Positions 25,887 to 34,128 are shown, numbered from the stretch's first letter. The stretch is DNA of 34,181 nucleotides from an uncultured Phocaeicola sp. (GCA_958434805.1 CAUBDX010000031.1:1-34181); one strand, 5' to 3'. A program made the numbers and translations. The notes: generated by a model not told the origin, from the sequence alone.

Positions 25887-26528
25887 TTAAACCTCTAGCA
25901 TCATTAAAACTTTAATGATAGTTTTGATATAGTTTGAATTCTCTGAATAACCAATCTCATCAAGCCAAAGCAGATAGTTACCACCTTTGTATTTATATTG
26001 TACTTTAGTGTAATAGGCCCGTACACTTTCCGTCCAATGATTGAATTCATAGTATTTTCCTGTACGTGGATTGGTAAGTCCAAAAAGATTGTGTTTGTTC
26101 CGACATACTGACGAACGGAACCATCCGGTCTCCAGTATAGCCTGAGCCAAAACTATTTTTGGGTACAGGATTCCGTTTCTTATAATTTCTTTATAAAGAT
26201 TGGGGATGGTAAGTTCAGGAAGATTGTTTTCTGATTTAGTAATATCATCTGTTTTCTTTTGCAGTTCTGTTTTCAGGGATGCTTTCCTGTCACTATTCCG
26301 GTTGTTATTTTCCAATTTTTTCTGATTGTCCGGTCCGACAGTTATGGTATCCTTTACCATCATCTTATTCTTTTTCCCTTCTGTAACATCCCTTCCTACA
26401 CGGTTGTAGGTCTCTTTTTTTCTTTCTGTTGGCAGAATTTCCGAATCTCTGGTTATCGTATAGAACTGTGCCGATACGCTTACCGGCAGCAGCATCAGAA
26501 GCAATGAAATCAGAATAGTGTTGCGCAT
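25887..26528 (-). CDS. Secreted glucosaminidase-domain peptidoglycan hydrolase
   Basis: Starting at 26528 gives a 213-residue protein with a clean signal peptide (MRNTILISLLLMLLPVSVSA, then QF); an in-frame ATG at 26558 adds ten residues ahead of it. A polar Lys/Asn-rich linker follows. The C-terminal part then shows glucosaminidase features: ILYPKIVLAQAILETGWFRS with its likely catalytic Glu, CRNKHNLFGL, and WTESVRAYY. Such enzymes open the cell wall for T4SS assembly, as VirB1 does, and are common beside Bacteroidales transfer genes. It is divergent from the DUF4099 operon across a palindrome-bearing gap. It lies upstream of the three-gene cargo operon on the same strand but has a separate promoter region. 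Confidence 0.82.
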   Translation of the reverse strand: MRNTILISLLLMLLPVSVSAQFYTITRDSEILPTERKKETYNRVGRDVTEGKKNKMMVKDTITVGPDNQKKLENNNRNSDRKASLKTELQKKTDDITKSENNLPELTIPNLYKEIIRNGILYPKIVLAQAILETGWFRSSVCRNKHNLFGLTNPRTGKYYEFNHWTESVRAYYTKVQYKYKGGNYLLWLDEIGYSENSNYIKTIIKVLMMLEV

Positions 26529-26551
26529 TTCTTTTTCAGGGGATTGACGTG

Positions 26552-26592
26552 AATACATTTGTGGTATTCAGGCGGTTAGAACCGCAAATATA
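26552..26592. promoter_or_regulatory. Divergent control region with palindrome and two -7-like boxes
   Basis: The short gap between the divergent glucosaminidase and DUF4099 genes holds GCGGTT-AG-AACCGC (26572-26585), a 6-2-6 palindrome suited to a dimeric regulator. TACATTTG (26554-26561) fits a plus-strand -7 box. CAAATATA (26585-26592) reads TATATTTG on the minus strand and fits the glucosaminidase gene. Clear -33 elements are missing for both. The 11 bases AATACATTTGT (26552-26562) also occur before the ParA-like gene at 4295-4305. Confidence 0.45.
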
Positions 26593-26611
26593 ACAGCTTA
26601 ATTACAGTAAT

Positions 26612-27397
26612 ATGGAAATGCACAACAGAAATCAGTCCGATTTGTTGCCATACGAAAAACTGGCAATACTGGGTATCAACCGTGAAAAGGCGGACAGCTT
26701 ACCCATGGAAGTGAAGGAAAAGCTGATGGCAGGTGAAGTGACTCCCATCATGCAGGTATCCATCAACGCGAGGAACGGAAGTATCATCACCATGCCGATG
26801 AAGCTACAGATGACTACAGACAAAAACGGTGCTCCGGCTCTGATTGCCTATCCGGTACGTGCCGAACTGGACAGGGAACGAAACAAGGTTCTCAACCTCA
26901 CTCAACAGGAGGCTGAACGTCTGGCCAGAGGTGAGGTAATACAGAAGGCGGTCAACGTAAATGGTGAAAAGACTCAGCAGTATCTGCAGCTTGATCCGGA
27001 AACGAAATCCGTCATTCACAAGCGTGTCACTGACATAAAGCTGGAGCAGCGGCTGAAGGACATGGAGAAGGTGAACGACATTGAACTGGGTATGCAGCAG
27101 AAGCAGCAGGTACGGGAGGGAAAACCTGTTGAACTGAATGTGGGCGGCGAGAAGGTTTCAGTCGGCATTGACCTGAAGGAGCAGCAGGGATTCAGGCTTA
27201 TCAAGGGTGACATGAAGGAATGGGAAAGGCAGCAGAAGCTCCGCTATGACGAGATTCATCCTGAATATCTCGGCCTTGTCATGACTGACAAGAACCGTTG
27301 GGAATATCAGAAGGTGGTAGACAAACAGGCCGTGGAGCGTGCTATTTCCCTCTCTCCATCCCGAAAGGAAACAAAAGCAAACAGCCTTAAACTCTAA
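26612..27397 (+). CDS. DUF4099/DUF3945 mobile-element protein
   Basis: This 261-residue protein has an N-terminal part (LLPYEKLAILGINREKADSL, later TPIMQVSINARNGSI) resembling DUF4099. The rest (LTQQEAERLARGEVIQKAV, LQLDPETKSV, LRYDEIHPEYLGLV) resembles DUF3945. Both are domains of unknown function found in Bacteroidales conjugative elements, often attached to topoisomerase or helicase-like proteins. No catalytic residues can be named. It begins a run of plus-strand genes of similar composition and lies 12 bases before the MutS-I-domain gene. A role in processing transferred DNA is a guess from context. Confidence 0.68.
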   Translation: MEMHNRNQSDLLPYEKLAILGINREKADSLPMEVKEKLMAGEVTPIMQVSINARNGSIITMPMKLQMTTDKNGAPALIAYPVRAELDRERNKVLNLTQQEAERLARGEVIQKAVNVNGEKTQQYLQLDPETKSVIHKRVTDIKLEQRLKDMEKVNDIELGMQQKQQVREGKPVELNVGGEKVSVGIDLKEQQGFRLIKGDMKEWERQQKLRYDEIHPEYLGLVMTDKNRWEYQKVVDKQAVERAISLSPSRKETKANSLKL

Positions 27398-27408
27398 TAC
27401 TGATTCCT

Positions 27409-28728
27409 ATGGCCAAAAAGACAGATTCAGATAATGATAATGGTATCATACGGCAGTTCAACGAACTGAAGAAGAAACATCCGGATGCCATGCTGCTGTT
27501 CAGACAGAACAGTTTCTATGAACTCTATAAGCAGGATGCCGTCAAGGCTGCCGCAGTGCTTGCCATCGAGATTGCAGACAGGATTCTGCCTGACTACAAG
27601 AGACCGATAAAGGTTGCATCATTCCCTCAATCAGCACTTGACGTTTATCTGCCCAAACTGATACGTTCCGGAATCAGGGTTGCAATCTGTGATGCACTGG
27701 ACAGTCCTTTTAAGAAGAAGGCCGTACAGGAAAAGGCTGATAATAATGACAGAACCATTCAAAACAGTACAGATATGGGAAAGAAGAAAAAGGAACAGGG
27801 TGCGCAGGAAACTCCTGACAGAACAGTGGAGAACACTGTTGATGTAAAACCTGCAAGGGAAAAGAAGTCGAAGGCCAAAACTGAAACCAAAGCTGAGACC
27901 GGGACGGATAATGAGGTAAAGACCGAGAAGAAAGATGAACAGAAAACGGAGAAAGCCCAGGAACGAAAGCCCCGTGAGCCGCAGATGGTGACTGCCAACG
28001 GTGAAAAGGTGACTCATGGTCATGCCTACCAGAGTACCACCAATCCTGCCGACTGGTACTTTACAGCAAAGATTGACGGACAGCAGCTCAAGCCGCAGAA
28101 GATGGATGCAGCCGACCTTGCTGCCTATCAGAACAAGGAAATGACGGTGCCGCAGCTGATGGAACGCTACTATCCGACAAAGCTGATGCCGAAGGTATCT
28201 GAGGAAGCCTTCCGTATGCCAATGGAGATTGCTGGGCCGGACGGTTCTATAACCGTAAACAAGTTCAATGTCTATAAGGAGAAAGACGAGCAGCGTCCTG
28301 ACTTTGGGAAATACAAGTTCTATGTTCAGGTTGGGGATACGAACATGTCTGCCGTGGCTTCACGCCAGGACCTGAATGCCTACTTTGACAGGGTGGCCAC
28401 TCCGAACCAGCTTATTGAAAAGAACTTCGGGGAACGTCTGCATCTGAAATCCGCATACGAGAAGTATCAGCTTCCTGAAGGTGTTGACCCCAAGGGGGTG
28501 CGTGTAGCCAAGGACAGGAACGACAACAAGTGGAAGGTGTCGGTTGACCTCGGAGAGAAGGGCCAGACTTCCCGGCATGAAATCTCCTTCGATGACGGCT
28601 ATTCGCTTTTCAAGACCAAGACGGCCACAAAGGAACAGATTGCGGCCAAGTACCTGAATACGGAAATAACCGGTATGCTTGCCGCCAACACCGCAAAGGT
28701 GGAGAAAACGGCTTCTATGAAAATGTAA
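27409..28728 (+). CDS. MutS N-terminal (domain I) protein with DUF3945-like C-terminus
   Basis: This 439-residue protein has residues about 20-105 that closely follow MutS domain I: AMLLFRQNSFYELYKQDAVK, then PIKVASFPQSALDVYLPKLI and GIRVAICDAL. The mismatch-reading F-x-E is kept as F36-Y37-E38. All other MutS domains, including the ATPase, are absent. A Lys/Glu/Thr-rich linker (about 110-190) and a C-terminal region follow, the latter with repeated motifs such as MTVPQLMERYYPTKLMP and TPNQLIEKNFGERL. The layout is known in Bacteroidota mobile elements, but its function is not. It may recognise distorted or single-stranded DNA during transfer; this is inference. Confidence 0.72.
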   Translation: MAKKTDSDNDNGIIRQFNELKKKHPDAMLLFRQNSFYELYKQDAVKAAAVLAIEIADRILPDYKRPIKVASFPQSALDVYLPKLIRSGIRVAICDALDSPFKKKAVQEKADNNDRTIQNSTDMGKKKKEQGAQETPDRTVENTVDVKPAREKKSKAKTETKAETGTDNEVKTEKKDEQKTEKAQERKPREPQMVTANGEKVTHGHAYQSTTNPADWYFTAKIDGQQLKPQKMDAADLAAYQNKEMTVPQLMERYYPTKLMPKVSEEAFRMPMEIAGPDGSITVNKFNVYKEKDEQRPDFGKYKFYVQVGDTNMSAVASRQDLNAYFDRVATPNQLIEKNFGERLHLKSAYEKYQLPEGVDPKGVRVAKDRNDNKWKVSVDLGEKGQTSRHEISFDDGYSLFKTKTATKEQIAAKYLNTEITGMLAANTAKVEKTASMKM

Positions 28729-28757
28729 CATAATCAGAAAACTAAAATACAAGTTAT

Positions 28758-28988
28758 ATGTCAGCTAAAATGAATCATGAGGAGCTTGTGGAGCTTCTGC
28801 AGGAGGGCAAAATCGGTTTCCTCCGCTTTGTTATAGACAGTGAGAATGCAGATGATTATCTGGAATGGTGCCGGTCACACGATACGGATCCTTCGGATGA
28901 ATCGGCCGAGTTCTATGTGGAACAGACGGACATCGAGCAGATGGACCGTCAGGTAATGGATGACGACAGCTATGGCATCTGGAACTGA
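28758..28988 (+). CDS. Small acidic protein of unknown function
   Basis: This 76-residue, strongly acidic protein begins MSAKMNHEELVELLQEGKIG and contains ENADDYLEWCRSHDTDPSDE. No family is recognised. Its end overlaps the start region of the ArdC-like gene, suggesting translational coupling. Size and charge would suit a DNA-mimic or a small partner of ArdC, but nothing in the sequence proves this. Confidence 0.6.
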   Translation: MSAKMNHEELVELLQEGKIGFLRFVIDSENADDYLEWCRSHDTDPSDESAEFYVEQTDIEQMDRQVMDDDSYGIWN

Positions 28989-30297
28989 CTCTCAGGGAAA
29001 CAGCGGACAGGCGGCCATAGACCGCTTCGCTGCAATGATGATTGAGCGTATGCAGCAGATGAAGGATACCGGATGGAAACAGGGATGGATTGGCGGCGCA
29101 TCAGGTTATGCCGGACTGCCGCAGAATGTAGGCGGCCGCAACTATTCAGGTTCAAATTCCTTCTTCCTTCAGATGCATACCGCAGCCATGAACTACCAGC
29201 TTCCGGTATATCTGACCTTCAAACAGGCGCATAACCTGAAGGCTCATGTCCTGAAGGGGGAAAAGGCCTTCCCGGTGGTTTATTGGGATATGATGATAAA
29301 GGACAGTCACGGCAAGAGGATAAGCACGGAGGAATACCGTGCAATGAGCAAGGAAGAGAAGAAGGATATGGATGTCATTCCTTTCATCAAGTCATTCCCG
29401 GTGTACAATGTGGCACAGACCAATCTGGCCGAAGTACAGCCAGAGAGGATGCAGAAGCTTATGGACAGATTCAAGGTTCCGGAACTTCGGGATACGGAAG
29501 GTATGTACACACATGCCGCACTCGACCGTATGGTGGAGACACAACAGTGGCTTTGTCCGATACGTGCCGACAAGCGTGAGAACGGTGCCTATTATTCTCC
29601 CTCAAAGGATATTGTAGTGCTGCCCATGAAAGCGCAGTTCAATATCGGTGATTCTCCGGAAGAAACCTACCGTGGCGGAATGGAGTATTATTCTACCATG
29701 CTGCATGAAATGACACACTCCACCATGACACCGGAGCGTCTGAACAGGGAGATGGGCGGCAGGTTCGGTGATCCGAAATATGCCAAGGAGGAGCTGGTAG
29801 CGGAACTTACGGCTGCCATGATCAGCCATTCCATGGGCTTTGATTCCAGGATAACGGACAACTCGGCTGCTTATCTGGACTCGTGGATTGGTGTACTGAA
29901 ACAGGAACCGAAGTTTATCGTATCAGTCATGGCTGACGTGAACAAGGCTTCGGACCTGATTCTTGACCATGTGGACAAACAGCGTCTGGCTCTCAGTGAG
30001 CAGCCTTATCTGGCAAAGAATGACCCACTGACTTCAATGAGTGCTGACGAAGAGAAATCTTTCAAGAATGCGGCCATTATCAAGACCCGTTCTGGAGACT
30101 ATGCCATCCGTGCGTCATACGATGGCGTGGAGCTGGGACTGAAGAAGGTTTCCAGGGAAACGGCCAGGACATTCTTCCAGCTTACGGACTGGAAGGAAAA
30201 GGAGGCTTTCCTGAACATGACGGCACGGAAGACATACGAACCGGAGATTACTATGATGGGCAGAAACCGGAGTACCGGTACAGGGCTTGGTATATGA
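28960..30297 (+). CDS. ArdC-like antirestriction protein with zinc metallopeptidase domain
   Basis: This 445-residue protein opens with an ArdC-type ssDNA-binding region (DRFAAMMIERMQQMKDTGWK, GRNYSGSNSFFLQM, LPVYLTFKQAHNL, GEKAFPVVYWDM). A zincin domain follows with HEMTH at about residues 249-253 and a downstream Glu in KEELVAELTAAM that fits the third zinc ligand. ArdC of IncW plasmids protects transferred DNA from restriction in the recipient. The start at 28960 overlaps the 76-residue gene by 29 bases; the next in-frame ATG at 28972 is possible. The C-terminal ~100 residues (SGDYAIRASYDGVELGLKKV) form an extra domain. Confidence 0.82.
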   Translation: MTTAMASGTDSQGNSGQAAIDRFAAMMIERMQQMKDTGWKQGWIGGASGYAGLPQNVGGRNYSGSNSFFLQMHTAAMNYQLPVYLTFKQAHNLKAHVLKGEKAFPVVYWDMMIKDSHGKRISTEEYRAMSKEEKKDMDVIPFIKSFPVYNVAQTNLAEVQPERMQKLMDRFKVPELRDTEGMYTHAALDRMVETQQWLCPIRADKRENGAYYSPSKDIVVLPMKAQFNIGDSPEETYRGGMEYYSTMLHEMTHSTMTPERLNREMGGRFGDPKYAKEELVAELTAAMISHSMGFDSRITDNSAAYLDSWIGVLKQEPKFIVSVMADVNKASDLILDHVDKQRLALSEQPYLAKNDPLTSMSADEEKSFKNAAIIKTRSGDYAIRASYDGVELGLKKVSRETARTFFQLTDWKEKEAFLNMTARKTYEPEITMMGRNRSTGTGLGI

Positions 30298-30326
30298 AAT
30301 CTGTATAACATCTTAAATCGGAAAGC

Positions 30327-31499
30327 ATGAGTGACTACAAGGTTAATTTCAGGGAAATGAAATCCCGTGTGGGGATTGATGACATTGCATATGCCCTGGG
30401 ATACCGTCTGGACAGGAAGGCCGGTATCGGACGTTACATCGAACTGGTACTCGGTGAAGGCGGTAACAGGAGGGATACGCTGATTGTCAGCCATCCGAAC
30501 AACAAGGCGGCACAGACGTTCTTCCGGCGTGACGGTTCCAAGGGCGATGTGGTGACACTCATACGTGAGAATCTGTCTTCCTTTACCGTTTCGGGAAAGG
30601 ATGAGTGGCAGAAGATAGCCAAGGTCATGGCACGTTTCGCCAACATGCCTGAACCCGAATACAGGGAGGACAGGGAGTATGTTAAATCGGCAGGAAAATC
30701 ATCCGGTGTGTTTGACGCTTCCAGATATGAGGTGAAGCCGGTTGACACCGAAAAAATACCCGGACTATTTTTCCGGCGCGGACTATCCAAAGCGACCGTT
30801 ACGATTCTTTCACCCTTTATTTCCCTTATAAGGGACAGGAACAACGGGAAGTTTGAAGGCTACAATATCGGATTTCCATATACTGACGGAAAGGGAAATG
30901 AAGTCAGGGGGTATGAAATCAGAGGACATGGCGGTTACAAGTCGAAAGCTGCCGGTACAGATTCATCATCTTCGGCATGGGTGGCTGTTCCTTCGGGTAT
31001 CAGTCCGGACAATGTAAGAAGCGTGTTTTTCTGTGAATCTGCATTTGATGCCATGGCCTTCTACCAGATGAACCGGATACAGATTGGGGACAGTGCGGCT
31101 CTGGTTTCACTGGGCGGCACATTCTCTGACAGGCAGATAACCGGAGTCATGGAACGCTTTCCCAATGCACGTGCCTTCGACTGTTTTGACAACGACCTGG
31201 CAGGGCGAATATACGGACTGCGCATGATGGCTCTGCAGGAAGATATTCAGATGAAGATAAGCAGAACTGACAGTGGCATCCGGATAGAAGCGAAGGGAAA
31301 GGTATTCGAGCCTGACATGGAGCGTCCCCTACTGGCCCAGGTTGCCAGGCAGCTGAACATCCGGTATCGTATGGGACAGTGGCTTCCTCCGAAGGCTTTC
31401 AAGGACTGGAACGACTGTCTGCTGAACAGGCCAATGGAGCCGGTGATTTCACCTCATAAGGAGGAACGTGAACAGAATCCTGAGCGAACAAAGGAATAA
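30327..31499 (+). CDS. DUF3991/Toprim primase-like protein
   Basis: This 390-residue protein has a primase-like N-terminal region (VGIDDIAYALGYRLDRKAGI, then FFRRDGSKGDVVTLIRE). It looks like a CHC2-type fold that has lost its zinc cysteines, as in DUF3991. The Toprim domain has the catalytic-type Glu E237 in FFCESAFDA and acidic residues D285, D288 and D290 in DCFDNDLAG. It may prime or otherwise handle the transferred single strand, comparable to primases of other conjugative elements. It follows the ArdC-like gene by 29 bases. Confidence 0.78.
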   Translation: MSDYKVNFREMKSRVGIDDIAYALGYRLDRKAGIGRYIELVLGEGGNRRDTLIVSHPNNKAAQTFFRRDGSKGDVVTLIRENLSSFTVSGKDEWQKIAKVMARFANMPEPEYREDREYVKSAGKSSGVFDASRYEVKPVDTEKIPGLFFRRGLSKATVTILSPFISLIRDRNNGKFEGYNIGFPYTDGKGNEVRGYEIRGHGGYKSKAAGTDSSSSAWVAVPSGISPDNVRSVFFCESAFDAMAFYQMNRIQIGDSAALVSLGGTFSDRQITGVMERFPNARAFDCFDNDLAGRIYGLRMMALQEDIQMKISRTDSGIRIEAKGKVFEPDMERPLLAQVARQLNIRYRMGQWLPPKAFKDWNDCLLNRPMEPVISPHKEEREQNPERTKE

Positions 31500-31520
31500 A
31501 GGACGTAAAATCTGAATGAT

Positions 31521-32261
31521 ATGGACAGAATCAAGTTAAGAATAACGGTAGTGACTGCCCTTGCAGTTTTTCTGCTGAAAGGTACGGACACTTTTGCACA
31601 ACAGACAGACCCGACACTAACGGGTGCTGTCTTTGCACAGACATCCACACTGAAGAATATCTATGACAAACGCCAGAAGGCTCATGAGAAAATCATTGCT
31701 GCCGAGACTGCCGTAACGGTTGCTCTCGACAGGGTACACAGTGTGGAGGACAAGATGCTGGAATATCTTTCCAATGCACAGGGTGCCATGCAGAATCTCT
31801 ATCAGATTAAGCGTGCCGGTGAACTGGTGGCCACGGAGATACCTCAGAACTGCAGCCTGCTACTCAAATCGGTCGGCAGTAACCTGAAGGGAACGGCCAT
31901 TGCTGCAATCGTCTCGGACGAGCTGGCTGATGCCGCAACCCAGATGGCTGCGCTTTATCCGTTCATGAAGCAGTTGGTGACTTCCGGAAGCTATGATACA
32001 GGCGGTTCTGACGGAGGCAAGGAGAAGCACAAGGTAAACCTGCTCAGTTCTTCAGAGCGGTACTACATAGCAAACGAGGTACTGACCAGACTGGAGGCTG
32101 TTAATACCGACCTCTTTATCCTGGCATGGCAGGTACGCACACTCTCATGGAACGACCTCTGGTTCTCTCTTGACCCGGAAGGATGGGCAAGCGTGATGTC
32201 CGGCAAGAACATCATAGGTGGAATCGTTGCGGACTGGAACCGGGGGTTCTCATTCAATTAA
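31521..32261 (+). CDS. TraI-like exported protein, copy 2
   Basis: This 246-residue protein has a signal peptide (TVVTALAVFLLKGTDTFAQ) and a long helical body (AHEKIIAAETAVTVALDRVH). The end matches the traI-like protein at 10188-10934: NDLWFSLDPEGWASV with DPEGWA at 218-223, then KNIIGGIVADWN. Total length and motif position differ by only one or two residues, and 19 bases (32172-32190) are identical to 10842-10860. It is thus a diverged paralogue lying outside the main tra operon. It may be an alternative VirB5-like subunit or a surface/entry function. Confidence 0.7.
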   Translation: MDRIKLRITVVTALAVFLLKGTDTFAQQTDPTLTGAVFAQTSTLKNIYDKRQKAHEKIIAAETAVTVALDRVHSVEDKMLEYLSNAQGAMQNLYQIKRAGELVATEIPQNCSLLLKSVGSNLKGTAIAAIVSDELADAATQMAALYPFMKQLVTSGSYDTGGSDGGKEKHKVNLLSSSERYYIANEVLTRLEAVNTDLFILAWQVRTLSWNDLWFSLDPEGWASVMSGKNIIGGIVADWNRGFSFN

Positions 32262-32287
32262 TTCAAACATTGTAATTTATCAGGAAT

Positions 32288-32833
32288 ATGGATTCAGAAA
32301 AGAAGATTATAGGACGCTGTCCGTTCTGCGGCGGCAAAGTGGTGAAGACCTGTAAGGGGTATCGCTGCGAAAACAACACAGGTGAGCATCCTTCTTGTGT
32401 GCTCAACATCAATGCCATCATCGGCAACCGGAAAATGAATGACGGGGAGATTGCCGAGTTTCTGGAGAAACGCCGTATCCTTCTGGACGGCTTTTCCACC
32501 AAGGAAGGAAAGACTTTCCCGACAGTGCTGGAACTTGCTGATGATGGTGCAGTCAATATGCAGTCTGTTATCGGCAGGTGTCCGCACTGCGGCGGCGAGG
32601 TACGTGTGGGTAGCAAGGCTTTCAACTGTTCCAATTACAGCAATCAGGAAGCACCGTGTTCATTCGCCATATGGAGGAATATAGGCGGCCATCAGCTGAC
32701 ACTGGAAGAGGCGAAAGAGCTTTGTGAGAAGAACATTACTTCATCCGAACTGGAGATGTACCGGGAGGACGGTTCCATTTACCGCAAACGCCTCGGTCTG
32801 GCTCCGGACAAACTTCAAATCGTAAAGATATGA
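32288..32833 (+). CDS. Double zinc-ribbon protein, topoisomerase-tail-like
   Basis: This 181-residue protein is built from two similar halves. Each starts with a CPxCGG knuckle: C11-P-F-C14 with later cysteines in KGYRCEN and HPSC, and C98-P-H-C101 with later FNCSN and APCSF. A helical segment follows each knuckle (MNDGEIAEFLEKRRILLDGF; LTLEEAKELCEKN). This resembles the zinc-ribbon repeats at the end of bacterial type IA topoisomerases, but no topoisomerase catalytic domain is present here. It probably binds DNA or protein. Its stop overlaps the next start by four bases. Confidence 0.72.
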   Translation: MDSEKKIIGRCPFCGGKVVKTCKGYRCENNTGEHPSCVLNINAIIGNRKMNDGEIAEFLEKRRILLDGFSTKEGKTFPTVLELADDGAVNMQSVIGRCPHCGGEVRVGSKAFNCSNYSNQEAPCSFAIWRNIGGHQLTLEEAKELCEKNITSSELEMYREDGSIYRKRLGLAPDKLQIVKI

Positions 32834-33375
32834 AACAGGGAAAGAAACTACTGATACTGCCTGCAGTGGCAGTTCTGCTCGGAATGGGAACCGGCTGTTC
32901 CGACAACAGCGGGAATAAGGCGCAGGATATTGCAAAAAAGGCACTGATGGCTTCCGTGGACAATCCGGAATCCGTAAAAATTGTCGGTATCAGCAAACCG
33001 GATTCTGTATTTGGCCGTGAGTATGTTACCATGAAGGAGAAGATGGCTCTTTCTGTGGCCATGATGAAAATCAGCCGCAGGTTTATGGAGGATACGGATT
33101 TTGATAATCCGGATTCAGAATGTCACGGGATGTCAGGGCAGATGAAACGTCAGATGGATGCTATGACGGCCCTCCGCTCTCTGATGGTTTCCGGTGAACT
33201 GAGGCCTATGGGTGATGAAGCCAGTCAGGAACGCAAGCCGTTCAGCGGATGGAAGGTAAAGATAGAATATGAAGCCACTGATTCTGACGGACAGCCATAC
33301 CGTTCCGAATACTGGTTCATTTTTGATAAGGAAGTGCAATGTGTAATCAGGTCATTTGAAATTCCACTTTTATGA
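32830..33375 (+). CDS. Putative lipoprotein of unknown function
   Basis: This 181-residue protein has a lipoprotein-type signal (KKLLILPAVAVLLGMGTGC), giving a likely lipidated Cys at position 23. The remainder is a small mixed domain with IAKKALMASVDNPESVKIVG and a C-terminal WKVKIEYEATDSDGQPYRSE segment ending in a short hydrophobic strand. No named family is recognised. It overlaps the zinc-ribbon gene and the next lipoprotein gene by four bases on each side, so all three are probably translated together. Confidence 0.68.
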   Translation: MKQGKKLLILPAVAVLLGMGTGCSDNSGNKAQDIAKKALMASVDNPESVKIVGISKPDSVFGREYVTMKEKMALSVAMMKISRRFMEDTDFDNPDSECHGMSGQMKRQMDAMTALRSLMVSGELRPMGDEASQERKPFSGWKVKIEYEATDSDGQPYRSEYWFIFDKEVQCVIRSFEIPLL

Positions 33376-34037
33376 AACTGAAAAGAATTTTATTACCGAT
33401 ACTGGCATGGAGTGGGCTGATACTCACTTCCTGCCATTGTGAACATGAAGAAGTTGACGGCCTTTTATCTTCCCTTCATGTTGGCAATGTGGTCTGTTCG
33501 GACGGGAATATATTGTCCATGGACAAATTCAAGCAATCTGACAAGGAAGCTATTGCCATAGTTTTCCATGTAAACCGTAGTCCTGATGCTGACAATCTTG
33601 GTTATGCAGTTTACATTCACGATATGGAACCGCTGGCTTTTGCTGACGGTCTTGGTATTGATCAGGGTACTTCTGCATCATTGACTGATGAGGACGGAAA
33701 TGAGAACACTTATTCTTTGTTCAATAATGATGAAGTCCAATCACCTATGGCTGTTAGGACCTTTGATCTTTGGAGTTATGGACAATCAGCCTATATTCCT
33801 TCTGTACGGCAACTCTCTTATCTGTTCGCTGTCCGGCATCAGATCAATGAGTGTATAAATCAAGTCGGAGGAACTCCGATTAATCTGAATCCGGGTGAAT
33901 GCTGGTTATGGTCTTCTACTGAATTGGAAGGGCAAAAGGAGAATAAAGCATGGCTTTACTCCATGCAATCAGGTACTATTCAGGAAACGCCAAAGAATCA
34001 GGCACATAAAATTCGACCAACTATTTCCATCTATTAA
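33372..34037 (+). CDS. Lipoprotein with DUF1566/Lcl-like C-terminal domain
   Basis: This 221-residue protein has a lipoprotein signal ending LILTSC (Cys 21). The C-terminal half shows the pattern AYIPSVRQLSYLF, then GECWLWSSTELE, AWLYSMQSG and a final KIRPTISIY. That order (WSST, then a Trp-containing strand, then RP near the end) is typical of DUF1566/Lcl_C domains found in surface and phage-tail-like proteins. It is possibly exposed on the cell surface and could take part in mating-pair contact; this is inference. Toward its 3' end the DNA becomes more AT-rich. Confidence 0.68.
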   Translation: MKLKRILLPILAWSGLILTSCHCEHEEVDGLLSSLHVGNVVCSDGNILSMDKFKQSDKEAIAIVFHVNRSPDADNLGYAVYIHDMEPLAFADGLGIDQGTSASLTDEDGNENTYSLFNNDEVQSPMAVRTFDLWSYGQSAYIPSVRQLSYLFAVRHQINECINQVGGTPINLNPGECWLWSSTELEGQKENKAWLYSMQSGTIQETPKNQAHKIRPTISIY

Positions 34038-34103
34038 TAAATGTAATGTTTTTAATTCTGTAACATTAATTTCTAATAAGAATTTTATTTTAACAATCTA
34101 AAG

Positions 34104-34128
34104 ATAGTGTATCACTTCGGTACACTAT
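34104..34128. repeat. Inverted repeat after the last lipoprotein gene
   Basis: ATAGTGTA (34104-34111) is the reverse complement of TACACTAT (34121-34128), with a nine-base loop holding a CTTCGG tetraloop-like core. No T-run follows, so it is a weak terminator candidate. It may instead be an RNA-stabilising hairpin or an operator for what lies to the right. Confidence 0.45.

Noticed and set aside
25900..25919. Inverted repeat ATCATTAAA-AC-TTTAATGAT as terminator of the glucosaminidase gene
   Set aside because: It lies inside the coding end, has almost no loop, is pure AT-type pairing and has no T-run after it on the minus strand.
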